The notes below the pieces were generated by a model. It was not told the DNA's origin. It worked only from the letters and a program-made list of their open reading frames with translations, and did no database searches. Below, in pieces: positions 27,063-36,004 of a stretch of DNA of 64,000 nucleotides. A program made the position numbers and the translations under genes. Where the stretch lies: contig NZ_JASJOR010000010.1 of NCBI RefSeq assembly GCF_030068545.1, forward strand, positions 124,001 through 188,000. Direction: 5' to 3'. The stretch's first letter is position 1, and each line of letters opens with the position of its first letter. This stretch comes from Xanthocytophaga flava. GTDB taxonomy: Bacteria; Bacteroidota; Bacteroidia; Cytophagales; 172606-1.

Positions 27063-28178
27063 CTACACCGTTTTACGATAGCGCCAGATAGCCAAACCAT
27101 TTATTGCCAGTGCAATTGCTAGTAAAGCAAAGAAATGTGACCTAACATCGGCAAAGATGCTGCCTTTGAGCATGGTATTTCGGGCTACTTCTATGATATA
27201 CTTTAATGGATTAATCGTATCCAGCCATTGTGCCCACTGAGGCATATTTTCGGTGGGTGAAAACAATCCACTAAGCAGGATAAACAGTACCAGCATAAAA
27301 AAGGCAACAAACATGGCCTGCTGCATGGTATCAGAAATAGTAGAAATCAACAATCCTAACCCTACACATAAGATCAGAAAGAGTAGTGCAAACACATATA
27401 GCAATAACAAGCTTCCTTCCATTGGCACACGAAAAATAAACTTTGCTACAATCAGACCTAACGTAAACTGCACTAATCCAATAACTACAAACGGAATCAG
27501 TTTACCCAGTATAAATTCATACTTCTGAATCGGTGTGACATTGAGTTGTTCCATGGTTCCCATTTCTTTCTCACGTACGATATTCAAGGCCGCAATTAAC
27601 CCTCCTACCAGTAATAGTAACTCAAACAAAATTCCAGGCACCATAAACGTACGGTATTCCAATCGGGGATTATACCAGTACTGATTTACAATATCTACCT
27701 GTTGTACCTCACCCTTACGCACGGGAACATTTTCAATTCGGATATCTCCATTAAAGTCCTGAATAATGGTTGAAGCATATCCACTGGCAATACCAGCTTT
27801 AGAACCATCAATGGCATTTACCATCAGTTGGACACCTGATCGATTATCACGATACAAATCCCGTTCAAAATGAGCAGGAATGACCAATACAATATCTACC
27901 TTGTCAAGTAATAACTGTTCTTCAGCTAGCTTGTAACTGGGAGTAAAACCAGTCAGTTTAAAATTATCAATATACTGAAACTTACTTACCAGCCGTCTGG
28001 AAAAGGTAGAATGATCCTGATCTACCACAGCAATTTTCAGATTCTTAACTTCAAAATTGGCCGCCAGTGACAACAAGACCAGTTGCATAACAGGAGCAAT
28101 CATCATCATGCGGAGTAGTACCACATTCCGGAAAATCTGTTTGAACTCCTTTTCAACTATAAAAAGTATCTTTCTCAT
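27063..28178 (-). CDS. ABC-2 type permease, efflux system subunit (YbhR-like)
   Basis: 371 residues with the ABC-2 permease layout: one N-terminal helix, a large periplasmic domain (about 45-175) and five further helices (about 180-371). The motif REKEMGTMEQLNVTP (about 203-217) is the cytoplasmic coupling segment of this family. It is the last gene of the efflux operon and probably pairs with the permease upstream (28191-29294) in one channel. The two share the REKEMGTME motif and fold but are otherwise diverged. Confidence 0.92.
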   Translation of the reverse strand: MRKILFIVEKEFKQIFRNVVLLRMMMIAPVMQLVLLSLAANFEVKNLKIAVVDQDHSTFSRRLVSKFQYIDNFKLTGFTPSYKLAEEQLLLDKVDIVLVIPAHFERDLYRDNRSGVQLMVNAIDGSKAGIASGYASTIIQDFNGDIRIENVPVRKGEVQQVDIVNQYWYNPRLEYRTFMVPGILFELLLLVGGLIAALNIVREKEMGTMEQLNVTPIQKYEFILGKLIPFVVIGLVQFTLGLIVAKFIFRVPMEGSLLLLYVFALLFLILCVGLGLLISTISDTMQQAMFVAFFMLVLFILLSGLFSPTENMPQWAQWLDTINPLKYIIEVARNTMLKGSIFADVRSHFFALLAIALAINGLAIWRYRKTV

Positions 28179-28190
28179 GATATTCTCTAT

Positions 28191-29294
28191 TTAGGCCAGA
28201 TGTGTTTTCAGATTGCGAATACTCAATCCAATAAAGAACAAAGCCATTGCAGCTAGTACCAATGTATCCAGTGCTACGGCTTTCATCCCAATTCCTTTGA
28301 TCATGATATTTTTGACAATCCTTATAAAATATTTTGCGGGTATGATATTCGATATCACTTGTAGTCCCTTGGGCATACTTTCTATTGGAAATATAAATCC
28401 CGAAAGGAAAATCGTTGGCAGAAGCATAATCACCATTGACGCAAACATGGCTACCAGTTGCGAATCTGTCAAAGAAGAAATAAATACACCAATAGAGAGT
28501 GCAAGAAAAATAAAGAGCAAGGTCTCCAGTAATAACAGCAGAAGATTGCCATTCATAGGTAATCCCAGCAAAAACACACCTAGAATCAGTATCACACAAC
28601 CATTTACAAAGGACAATGCCAAATAAGGAATTACTTTCCCTAAAATAATCTGCCATTGACTCAGGGGAGAAACAAATAATACTTCCATGGTTCCCATTTC
28701 CTTTTCACGGGCTATTGTCACAGAAGTCATCATAGCAGAAACCAGCAACAATACCAATGTCATCACACCAGGCACAAAGACAAAAGCTCCCTTTAGTTCC
28801 GGATTGAAAACCATTCGGGTATAAACATCAAGATACATCGGAGCAATCGGCCCTGCTACAGAGGTTGTATAGCTCTGAATAATAGCAGAGGCATAGCTGG
28901 TGAGTGAGATAGCCGTATTCTGTTCAGAAGCATCGGCAATGATCTGTATCTGAGCGGTACGGCCATGTTCATAGTCATAGCTAAACTGAGCAGGAAATAC
29001 CACTACCATCTTAATTACGCCTTTACGGAAGGTCTGATCTATTTCTTTGTAAGAAGAAAGATTCTGATATACCTGAAAGTATCCGGAAGAGAGTAAACGA
29101 GCTGTGATCTGTTGTGTATGTAAGCTCTTATCATTGTCCAGAATAGCAATGTTAGCATTTTTGATCTCATTGCTTAAAGCAAAACCAAATAGCAATACCT
29201 GTACAAACGGCAAACCAAACAAAATCAGCAAGGTACGTCTGTCACGCAGAATATGGAAAAATTCCTTTTTAACAAATGCGAGAAATCGTTTCAT
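28191..29294 (-). CDS. ABC-2 type permease, efflux system subunit (YbhS-like)
   Basis: 367 residues, same six-helix plan as its partner downstream: N-terminal helix (about 20-38), periplasmic domain (to about 175) and C-terminal membrane block with REKEMGTMEVLFVSPLSQW. It begins 9 nt after the ATPase gene (29304-30035) and ends 12 nt before the next permease, so all are co-transcribed. Expected to export a hydrophobic or cationic compound with the HlyD- and TolC-like partners. Confidence 0.92.
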   Translation of the reverse strand: MKRFLAFVKKEFFHILRDRRTLLILFGLPFVQVLLFGFALSNEIKNANIAILDNDKSLHTQQITARLLSSGYFQVYQNLSSYKEIDQTFRKGVIKMVVVFPAQFSYDYEHGRTAQIQIIADASEQNTAISLTSYASAIIQSYTTSVAGPIAPMYLDVYTRMVFNPELKGAFVFVPGVMTLVLLLVSAMMTSVTIAREKEMGTMEVLFVSPLSQWQIILGKVIPYLALSFVNGCVILILGVFLLGLPMNGNLLLLLLETLLFIFLALSIGVFISSLTDSQLVAMFASMVIMLLPTIFLSGFIFPIESMPKGLQVISNIIPAKYFIRIVKNIMIKGIGMKAVALDTLVLAAMALFFIGLSIRNLKTHLA

Positions 29295-29303
29295 AATACA
29301 GAA

Positions 29304-30035
29304 TTATTTGGTTGATGTACCACGAGCCAGAATCTGAAAAACTCCATCCATAGAATCGACCTGATAAGTTTCTTTTAAGCCTTTGGGTGTATCCAAGGCC
29401 TGTATCTTGCCATCTACCATAATAGAAACCCGATTACAATATTCAGCCTCGTCCATATAATGGGTTGTCACAAAGATGGTCGTGCCTCGGGAAGCAGCCT
29501 CATAGATCATCTCCCAAAACTGTCGTCGGGTAATGGGATCAACACCACCAGTAGGTTCATCGAGAAAGACAACTTTGGGCTGATGCAACATAGCAACCGA
29601 AAAAGCCAGTTTCTGCTTCCATCCCAGAGGTAATGAAGCTGTTAAAGCATCGGCCACGTTTTGTAATTGTAGCTTTTCCAGAATACCAGCTGTTTTGTCT
29701 TTGATATCAGCTAAATGCAATCCATATATTCCACCATAGAACTTGATATTTTCCCGAATGGTCAGGTCTTCATATAGGGAAAACTTCTGGCTCATATACC
29801 CAATATTCTGTTTTATTTTTTCTGTCTGTGTATATACATCAAAGCCTGCTACCTGAGCCTCTCCCGAACTAGGAGCTAATAAACCACACAGCATACGCAT
29901 GGCAGTAGTTTTTCCTGCTCCATTTGCCCCCAGAAATCCAAATATCTCTCCTTCCTCTACTTCAAAAGTTATCGCATTGGTAGCAATGAAATCGCCAAAC
30001 TTTTTCGTGAGCCTATTGGTAATTACAGCCTTCAT
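29304..30035 (-). CDS. ABC transporter ATPase 2 of the efflux system (altered signature motif)
   Basis: 243 residues. Walker A is GANGAGKTT, the Q-loop region GYMSQKFSLYEDL, Walker B VVFLDEPTGGVD and the switch His is in FVTTHYMDEA. The signature motif that is normally LSGGQ reads LPLGWKQKL. With the ATPase encoded 12 nt upstream, which has a good LSGG but no switch His, it probably forms a heterodimer with one complete and one degenerate ATP site. In E. coli YbhF the two halves are fused in one chain; here they are separate genes. Confidence 0.92.
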   Translation of the reverse strand: MKAVITNRLTKKFGDFIATNAITFEVEEGEIFGFLGANGAGKTTAMRMLCGLLAPSSGEAQVAGFDVYTQTEKIKQNIGYMSQKFSLYEDLTIRENIKFYGGIYGLHLADIKDKTAGILEKLQLQNVADALTASLPLGWKQKLAFSVAMLHQPKVVFLDEPTGGVDPITRRQFWEMIYEAASRGTTIFVTTHYMDEAEYCNRVSIMVDGKIQALDTPKGLKETYQVDSMDGVFQILARGTSTK

Positions 30036-30047
30036 ACACTGAGTTGT

Positions 30048-30974
30048 TTAAGATTGTGCAGGTACACTTGTCTGACTTATTAAATCCATAAAACAGTCTT
30101 CAATACCTGGATCAATGCGCTTAATATCAATCTGTCTATGATTATGAGAGGCCAGGTAGGCTTCGATATCTCTAGAAGTTGTTTCATGTTCTAATGCCAG
30201 ATGTAGGTATTCGCCAAATGCATAACAGGAATGGGTAAAAGATGCGTTGCGCAAATCCTGAATCAAACGGAAGGTTTCAGCTGCTTTTACAGCAAATAAG
30301 GGCCGTTGAAAAAGTTTAGTTATGTCTTGTGGAGTATCTACTGCGAGAATCTTTCCTCCCTGCATTAAAGCGATCCGGTCACACAAACCAGCTTCATCCA
30401 TATAGGGTGTTGAAACCAGAATTGTTAGTCCCCGTTGTTTCAGGCTTTTCAGCATATCCCAGAACTCCTTTCTGGACACAGCATCCACTCCTGTAGTGGG
30501 TTCGTCCAGAAACAATACTTCTGGTTTGTGAATCAGAGCACAACACAACGCCAGCTTTTGCTTCATCCCACCAGACAACTTGCCAGCACGCCTTGTTTTA
30601 AAGGGCTCTATCTGTACATAAATATCTTTAATCAGATCGTAGTTTTCTTGAATAGATGTTCCAAAGACAGTAGCAAAGAAGTCCAGATTCTCTTCAATGG
30701 TCAGATCCTGATATAGGGAAAATTTTCCAGGCATGTACCCTACTTGTGTACGCAATTGCAGAAAGTCTTTGACAATGTCTTTTCCATTAACCACTGCTCT
30801 CCCCTGATCCGGAAATAAGAGCGTAACCAGCATTTTAAATAGGGTTGTCTTCCCTGCGCCATCAGGCCCAATCAGTCCAAACAACTCTCCTTCTCTGACT
30901 TCAAAAGATACATTACTGACAGCCTGGATGTTGCCATACGCTTTACTAATATTATCTACTATGATAGCATTCAT
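30048..30974 (-). CDS. ABC transporter ATPase 1 of the efflux system (no switch histidine)
   Basis: 308 residues. Walker A GPDGAGKTTLFK, Q-loop region GYMPGKFSLYQDL, signature LSGGMKQKL and Walker B VLFLDEPTTGVD are all good. The switch motif reads ILVSTPYMDEA, with Pro where His is expected. The extra 65 C-terminal residues (about 225-308) form a separate small domain. It should dimerise with ATPase 2 to drive the two ABC-2 permeases. Its start is separated from the HlyD gene by an unusual 302-nt repeat-containing gap, although both belong to the same efflux system. Confidence 0.92.
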   Translation of the reverse strand: MNAIIVDNISKAYGNIQAVSNVSFEVREGELFGLIGPDGAGKTTLFKMLVTLLFPDQGRAVVNGKDIVKDFLQLRTQVGYMPGKFSLYQDLTIEENLDFFATVFGTSIQENYDLIKDIYVQIEPFKTRRAGKLSGGMKQKLALCCALIHKPEVLFLDEPTTGVDAVSRKEFWDMLKSLKQRGLTILVSTPYMDEAGLCDRIALMQGGKILAVDTPQDITKLFQRPLFAVKAAETFRLIQDLRNASFTHSCYAFGEYLHLALEHETTSRDIEAYLASHNHRQIDIKRIDPGIEDCFMDLISQTSVPAQS

Positions 30975-31049
30975 ATGTCTGAATCCATGTATAGTTTTCT
31001 TTTCCAGTTAAAATTGTCTTTGTGCTTGGTTTACAACATCTATGTTGCA

Positions 31050-31272
31050 TGCGCATAATTCAAGGCAAAGCTTTTGTTTGGGTCTGTATGAATTGTCCCT
31101 CCGTTAAAGAGCGATTTGATCATAACTCACAGCAGTTTTTTATTTGACCAGAGTTCCGATCATTTTTTCTCATGTGCATAGTTCACCGCAAAAGTTTTAT
31201 TGCGCATAACTCACAGCAAAACATTTTTTTATCGGAATTCACTGCAAGCAAAGCTTTGTCTTGAATTCCGAT
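31050..31272 (-). repeat. Dispersed intergenic repeat, copy 2, inside the efflux operon
   Basis: Lies in the 302-nt gap between the HlyD-like and ATPase 1 genes. It contains four to five versions of GYGCATAAYTCACMGCAAAA (starting near 31051, 31121, 31174 and 31202, and a weaker one at 31233), and ends with a perfect inverted repeat ATCGGAATTC (31231-31240) / GAATTCCGAT (31263-31272) around the palindrome CAAAGCTTTG. GAGTTCCGATC at 31151 repeats the last arm. The reverse complement of 31141-31230 aligns with copy 1 near 5818-5910. Confidence 0.65.
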
Positions 31273-31276
31273 CAAC

Positions 31277-32215
31277 TTATTTTACAGCAAACCTCACTTC
31301 GCCGGGCATGCCAATCTTCAGACCGCCGTCATTTTTTACAAGGATTTTCATCGCATAGACCAGGTTTACCCGTTCTTCTTTTGTCTGGATAACTTTGGGA
31401 GTAAACTCCGCTTTACTGGATATCCAGGAAACTGTACCTGCATACTCTTTATAGGTATCATCAGGAGCATCAACCAACACCTTTACCTGCTGCCCTACCT
31501 TGACGTTGACAAGCTGATCACCACTTACATAGGCTCTGAGGATAATGGTATTCAGGTCTGCAATCTTGTACAAAGGTTTTCCATAACTAACGATTTCATG
31601 TGGTTCTGCCAGTTTTACAGTAACTGTTCCGGCTGAGGGATTCAGAATAGTCGACTTTCGAATCTGATCTTCGGTTTGCTCTATCTGCTTTTGCATGGGT
31701 AGTGCTTCGGATGTGATACCACTCTTCTGAGTAGAAAGGGCTGAAAATTGTGCCTCCCGTTGTTGACGAATCAATGCGATCTGCTTCTGAGCAGCTTCGA
31801 TCTGATTGTTAATATCATCCAGTTGTTTGGTAGGTGCTGCATTGCTGGCAATCAGATTTTGTGTTCGAGCTTTTTCTTTTTGCAGATAATCCAGTTGTTG
31901 CTGAGATACACTGATCTGTTTTTCAAAATACGATAACTGAGAAGCAATGTTTGGCGTTTTACTGGCAATAGCATTCAGACTTGCTTCCAGTTGCGCTTTT
32001 CGCAAAGAAAGTTGTACAGTGTCAATCTGACCCACCTGCTTGCCCGCTTCAAGCGACTGACCTTCCTCTACAACGAAAGAAGTAAGTTCTCCGGTAGCTT
32101 CTGCTGAAACAATAGTCTCAACAGCTTCAAAATTGCCATATGCATCCGATATATCCGCGCTCTTATTGCAGGAATTAATTGCAACCAGTAGAAATATGAG
32201 AAGAATCCGTTTCAT
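31277..32215 (-). CDS. HlyD-family periplasmic adaptor (membrane fusion) lipoprotein
   Basis: 312 residues with a lipoprotein signal (VAINSC, Cys about 16). A lipoyl/biotinyl half-motif (VVEEGQSLEAGKQVGQID, about 53-70) is followed by a long coiled coil (about 75-185, rich in Gln, with QISVSQQQLDYLQKEKARTQN), the second lipoyl half and a beta-barrel domain. These proteins link the inner-membrane ABC complex to a TolC-type duct. It resembles YbhG of E. coli. It starts 36 nt after the stop of the TolC-like gene. Confidence 0.92.
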   Translation of the reverse strand: MKRILLIFLLVAINSCNKSADISDAYGNFEAVETIVSAEATGELTSFVVEEGQSLEAGKQVGQIDTVQLSLRKAQLEASLNAIASKTPNIASQLSYFEKQISVSQQQLDYLQKEKARTQNLIASNAAPTKQLDDINNQIEAAQKQIALIRQQREAQFSALSTQKSGITSEALPMQKQIEQTEDQIRKSTILNPSAGTVTVKLAEPHEIVSYGKPLYKIADLNTIILRAYVSGDQLVNVKVGQQVKVLVDAPDDTYKEYAGTVSWISSKAEFTPKVIQTKEERVNLVYAMKILVKNDGGLKIGMPGEVRFAVK

Positions 32216-32251
32216 AGAAAGATGAGTATGTTTTGTATTCCGATAGATAGC

Positions 32252-33511
32252 TTAATTTCCAGTGACAGTTCGATAGGTAATCTGAGCCATCAGCAATTGA
32301 AATTCATGTATTTTCTGATTTAGTTTCGCCTGATTTTCAGCATTTAGATCATTTACATAATCACTGGCAGTAGTCACACCATTTTCAAGCTGGGCAGCAG
32401 AAGTTGTTTTGATGCGGGATCGTAAGACAACCAGTTCATTATCTTTGGTAATCAAACCTTGTAGCTTGTCAATCTCAGTTTGCTGCTGACGAAGCTGTAT
32501 AGTCAGGTTTTTATCAAAAACACCTTTCTGGCTATCGATCAGCTGCTGGTTCAGTCTCAGCACAGACTTTTCATTTTTCATTGTATACAGATTGGATAGA
32601 TTCCAATTAAGCCGGATACCTCCTATAAATAAGCCTTTGAACTCATTGCTGAGAAAGTTAAGTGCAGGACGGCCATAACCTGTTTGAATGAAAGCACTGA
32701 TACGTGGGGTACTCTTACTGTTGATCAGGCGAGTCTGAGACTCAAATATGGTCTTCTGATAGTTAAACAATTGGCTTTCGGGACGTTTGATTTCTTGCGA
32801 ACCTATAGCTGTCTGCGGCATCTGTAATGTGGTATTCTGATCTATAGAAAGTCCTGTGAGCAATGCCAGCATATCCCGGAATCCCTTTCGTGAAGCCTCC
32901 ATTTCAATGAGTCGCTGGTCTGCTTTCAGGTATTCTGCCTGCAACACATCTACATTACTTTGGATACTGGTACCATACTTTACACCTGCAGAAAGTTTAT
33001 CCATACGAGCTTTTAGATCTTCCTGAAGAACTTTTGTTAAGGCAATATTCTCATCAAGCAACAATGCATTGAGATAGTAGGCATTTACCTGATCTTTTAG
33101 TTTGTTTAGATCTACCTCTATTTTCTGCTGCTCTACCACTACACTTGCCCGTTGAAGTTGGGTCTGGGCAGAAGCGGTACTCCCATCAAATAATATATAG
33201 TTCGCATCAAGTGTCAGTTTGTACTGATCCTTGCTAAGAGGGGTAATTTCAATATTGGGTATATGAACGGGAAGTTGTGTCACTTCATTCTGCCAGCTGG
33301 CTTGTCCATTGATAGCTAGTTGAGGTAGATAGCGATTAGTTTGAATGTTCTTCACATTCAGGTGGCCTATCTGTTCCTGCAAAGTCTTCTGACTGACTAA
33401 TGGATACGTTTCACGAGCAGAGGTGTAACATTGTTCCAACGTGATTGTTTGCTGAGCCTGGCCAGCCAAACAGACAAAGCTGCTTACTAACAAAAACCAG
33501 AGTCTTACCAT
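32252..33511 (-). CDS. TolC-like outer-membrane efflux protein
   Basis: 419 residues with a signal peptide (about 1-19, VCLAGQAQ) and two outer-membrane-efflux (OEP) repeats (about 25-205 and 225-415), each mostly long helices that would form the periplasmic tunnel. It begins 58 nt after the TetR gene, and the gap holds a near-copy of the palindromic site found upstream of tetR. It is the first structural gene of the operon and is followed by the HlyD-like gene. Confidence 0.92.
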   Translation of the reverse strand: MVRLWFLLVSSFVCLAGQAQQTITLEQCYTSARETYPLVSQKTLQEQIGHLNVKNIQTNRYLPQLAINGQASWQNEVTQLPVHIPNIEITPLSKDQYKLTLDANYILFDGSTASAQTQLQRASVVVEQQKIEVDLNKLKDQVNAYYLNALLLDENIALTKVLQEDLKARMDKLSAGVKYGTSIQSNVDVLQAEYLKADQRLIEMEASRKGFRDMLALLTGLSIDQNTTLQMPQTAIGSQEIKRPESQLFNYQKTIFESQTRLINSKSTPRISAFIQTGYGRPALNFLSNEFKGLFIGGIRLNWNLSNLYTMKNEKSVLRLNQQLIDSQKGVFDKNLTIQLRQQQTEIDKLQGLITKDNELVVLRSRIKTTSAAQLENGVTTASDYVNDLNAENQAKLNQKIHEFQLLMAQITYRTVTGN

Positions 33512-33533
33512 AAATACATGTCATTAAAATATC

Positions 33534-33555
33534 ATTTTAAAAATTTGTTTAACTT
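33534..33555. promoter_or_regulatory. Second candidate TetR operator, before the TolC-like gene
   Basis: ATTTTAAAAATTTGTTTAAC plus two bases matches 18 of 22 positions of the central part of the perfect palindrome at 34265-34294. It lies 23-44 nt upstream of the TolC-like start codon, between that gene and tetR, where a repressor would block transcription of the efflux genes. Confidence 0.55.
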
Positions 33556-33569
33556 AAGAATAAAAAATT

Positions 33570-34181
33570 TTACTTAGTACGTAGATAGGTCATAATCATG
33601 ACAGGAATAATCTTTTTGCGTTCCATAACAAAGTCCTGAAACCCTTTCTCATCCAGGTCTCCGATATATCGAACTACAGGTTTAGCAATAAAAGGAAACA
33701 CCATGCTGCCCAGTATTGTCATAATAAGTTGTAATGGCTCAATATCCCGGTAATTTCCCTTCTCTATTTCATCTTTAAGCTGTTTAGTAAAATAGGCATT
33801 TTGGATCACTCCACTTACATTAAATTTCTTAAATATCTGTCCATCATTTCTGGTCAATTCCGATAGTACAAAGGAAGGTACCATAGCGTTTTCCAATAAG
33901 AAGTCTATGTATTTATCAACTAATTGCCATATTTTCACTTCAAACGGAGTTTCTTCATTGAGTATAGATAAAATACGATTAAAGAACCCTGTGAATACTT
34001 CGGTATATATCTGTTCAAACAACTGCTCTTTACTACGAAAATAATAATTCATCAACGCAATATTTACTCCAGCCTCTTCTGCGATATCCCGTACTCTTGC
34101 TCCATCAAATCCTTTTTGAACAAAAATCCGCTTTGCTGCTTCTTTTATTTTGGCTTCTGTATCTTTATTTATTTCAGGCAT
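33570..34181 (-). CDS. TetR/AcrR-family transcriptional repressor
   Basis: 203 residues. The N-terminal helix-turn-helix (about 10-55) reads AKRIFVQKGFDGARVRDIAE then EAGVNIALMNYYFRSKEQLF, a standard TetR DNA-binding domain. The helical C-terminal ligand domain is variable and does not show what is bound. It heads the efflux operon (TolC, HlyD, two ATPases, two permeases) on the same strand. A perfect 30-bp palindrome 84 nt upstream of its start and a near-copy in front of the next gene are the likely operators, so it should repress both itself and the efflux genes until an inducer binds. Confidence 0.92.
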   Translation of the reverse strand: MPEINKDTEAKIKEAAKRIFVQKGFDGARVRDIAEEAGVNIALMNYYFRSKEQLFEQIYTEVFTGFFNRILSILNEETPFEVKIWQLVDKYIDFLLENAMVPSFVLSELTRNDGQIFKKFNVSGVIQNAYFTKQLKDEIEKGNYRDIEPLQLIMTILGSMVFPFIAKPVVRYIGDLDEKGFQDFVMERKKIIPVMIMTYLRTK

Positions 34182-34264
34182 TCAGTAGGCTCCTTCTGAG
34201 TTCTCATTTTAGTATCTGGAATCAAATATAAGAGAAGGTTAACGAAAGAAACAAATATTAAGTA

Positions 34265-34294
34265 AACTATTTTAAACATATGTTTAAAATAGTT
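34265..34294. promoter_or_regulatory. Perfect 30-bp palindrome, candidate TetR operator
   Basis: The half site AACTATTTTAAACAT is repeated exactly as its reverse complement with no spacer (centre between 34279 and 34280). It lies upstream of the tetR start (34181) in a 457-nt intergenic stretch. The near-copy at 33534-33555 strengthens the operator reading. Nothing else is recognised in this stretch (34182-34638). Confidence 0.65.
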
Positions 34295-34638
34295 ATTTCA
34301 CAAGGCATCTTTTGATACATCAACCTTTTAGAAGTTAGACGTCCTCCGGTAAAAAGAAAGACTGGTATAGCTTATATAAAGAGCATGATTCCAAAACACT
34401 TTCAGACAAAATTTCTATGAATCATACATACTTAAAATAATTTAAAAACCTCATAACTCCTCTTGAAACACACTAAAAATCAACACATTATGGCAAACTG
34501 CTATAATACACCTGCAATACTGTTCTGCTTTGTATCAATACAGAGTCATACATCACCTCAAGCTTTGCCTTCTGTCACTGGCATTAACATCTACCTTTGT
34601 CTTTTAATCGTTATATAGGGAAAAAATAAAGGACTAGT

Positions 34639-35085
34639 ATGAAAACACCATTGCTTTTTCTTCCCATATCACTAATGGTTCTCCTAACAGAAGTTAGCCT
34701 GGTAATGAATATCTCTTCAACTACAACTACGGTTAACAATCGGCTGTTGTCAGGAATCTGGAAAAGTACTATAATCACGAATAATACCTTTACCAATAAT
34801 AAACTGGTAGACAAAGAAAACTCTACCAATACAGAAATTTATACCTTTCAGGGAGACAATACGTTTAGCCTGACTCAAGGTGCTTTTTCTATTAAGGGGA
34901 AATGGGATATCAATAAAGAAGGCAATTTAGTTACTGTGACTACTGAATCAGGAGAAGCTATGCAATGGCAGATCCAGTCGTTGTCTAGTGCACAACTAAA
35001 GTTATTTCGTTCAGAAACGACACAGATGGTCTCTAAAACACATCGACTTGAGACATTGGTGAGCTGTTCACGGATAGTCCAATAA
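34639..35085 (+). CDS. Exported lipocalin-like protein of unknown function
   Basis: 148 residues with an N-terminal hydrophobic segment (about 1-24) that probably serves as export signal. The rest is short beta-strands with the order seen in lipocalin-like small proteins of this phylum: LLSGIWKST, then EIYTFQGDNTFSLT, AFSIKGKWDINKEGNLVTV and AQLKLFRSE. The match is only by pattern. It is alone, transcribed away from tetR. Function unknown. Confidence 0.6.
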   Translation: MKTPLLFLPISLMVLLTEVSLVMNISSTTTTVNNRLLSGIWKSTIITNNTFTNNKLVDKENSTNTEIYTFQGDNTFSLTQGAFSIKGKWDINKEGNLVTVTTESGEAMQWQIQSLSSAQLKLFRSETTQMVSKTHRLETLVSCSRIVQ

Positions 35086-35477
35086 GGTTCTAAAAGCTAT
35101 AGATATACAACATAAGTTATTCCGAATTTTGAATAAAGAATCTCATTGAGAAGGGATAATACATGTCACAAAGAGAGCAATGTTCACTTCAATCTTGGTT
35201 GGTAGTATAGGTGCGCTGGCAATCTTTTCTCCGCGAGGTTGGCCTTTGGCCTGTGGGTAGAAGGATCGGAGAAAAGTGTCCTTTTTTGCTTCGTTTTTTG
35301 GACAAGCAAAAAATGAAGAGGTCTGTGGAAGAGTGATGTAAGGAACAATAAACTAGTTCGACTAAGTAAATTCTCAAAAATTAACCTAAGCCCACACTTG
35401 CAAAAGTATAGGCTTGGGTTTTATTCATTTCCAAAATTCGGGATGAATCATGTTACTGTTCTCAGGGCAACGCTTCT
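35086..35477. other. Intergenic region with two strong hairpins
   Basis: No credible gene. CTTTTCTCCG (35224-35233) and CGGAGAAAAG (35267-35276) form a perfect 10-bp stem enclosing GGCCTTTGGCC. Immediately after, TTTTTTGCTT (35282-35291) and AAGCAAAAAA (35304-35313) form a second perfect 10-bp stem. The stretch is GC-richer than its surroundings. A 62-codon minus-strand frame here has low-complexity content and is not believed to be a protein. It may be a structured RNA or a genome repeat. Confidence 0.45.
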
Positions 35478-35864
35478 TTATTTAGGAATGGCAATAGGCT
35501 TTTTGTCTTCTCCTACTGCCACAAATGTAAATGTGCCACTTACGGCCTTCTCCCTGTCTTCGGAATACATTTGTTCCACAAAGATCTCTACTTCTACTTT
35601 GAGGCTGGAGTTTCCTACTTCTTTTACCCTGGCCACCAGCTCTATAATGGTTCCGGCAGGAATAGGATGCTTGAAGTCTATTTTATCAGAAGATACAGTT
35701 ACACAACGTAATCGGGTAAAGCGGGTAGCGGCGATAAATGCCGTCTCATCCATCATCGATAAAGCAGTTCCCCCAAATAAAGTGTCATAGTGATTGGTAT
35801 TGTTGGGAAATACCGTTTTAAACACACGCGTTTCCGCATGTTTGATCCGTTCTTCTAAAGTCAT
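35478..35864 (-). CDS. Acyl-CoA thioesterase, YciA/BACH-like hotdog protein
   Basis: 128 residues, one hotdog domain. The conserved TNHYDTLFGGTALSMMDE contains the Asn and the helix with the Asp/Glu used in catalysis by acyl-CoA hydrolases of this group, and IDFKHPIPAGTIIELVARV is the matching second half. It would hydrolyse fatty acyl-CoA in the cytosol. Single gene between a repeat-like intergenic region and the GH2-like gene. Confidence 0.88.
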   Translation of the reverse strand: MTLEERIKHAETRVFKTVFPNNTNHYDTLFGGTALSMMDETAFIAATRFTRLRCVTVSSDKIDFKHPIPAGTIIELVARVKEVGNSSLKVEVEIFVEQMYSEDREKAVSGTFTFVAVGEDKKPIAIPK

Positions 35865-36004
35865 AATTAGTGTATGGTTTACCTAAAATTTGGGTAAAGA
35901 TACAGGTCGACTACAGAATACCTATGTTTTACACGAACAATAGAAGAATTGTTATAAGTACTATTTGTAAGCAAATCATTAGGAAGGCAAGTATGAGAAC
36001 ACGT

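Noticed and set aside
28153..28656. 167-codon minus-strand frame between the two permease genes
   Set aside because: Lies within the end of the 28191-29294 permease gene in another frame; the permease frame shows the family motifs.
35189..35377. 62-codon minus-strand open frame in the double-hairpin region
   Set aside because: The coding potential comes from the inverted repeats; such frames occur in repeat-like intergenic DNA.
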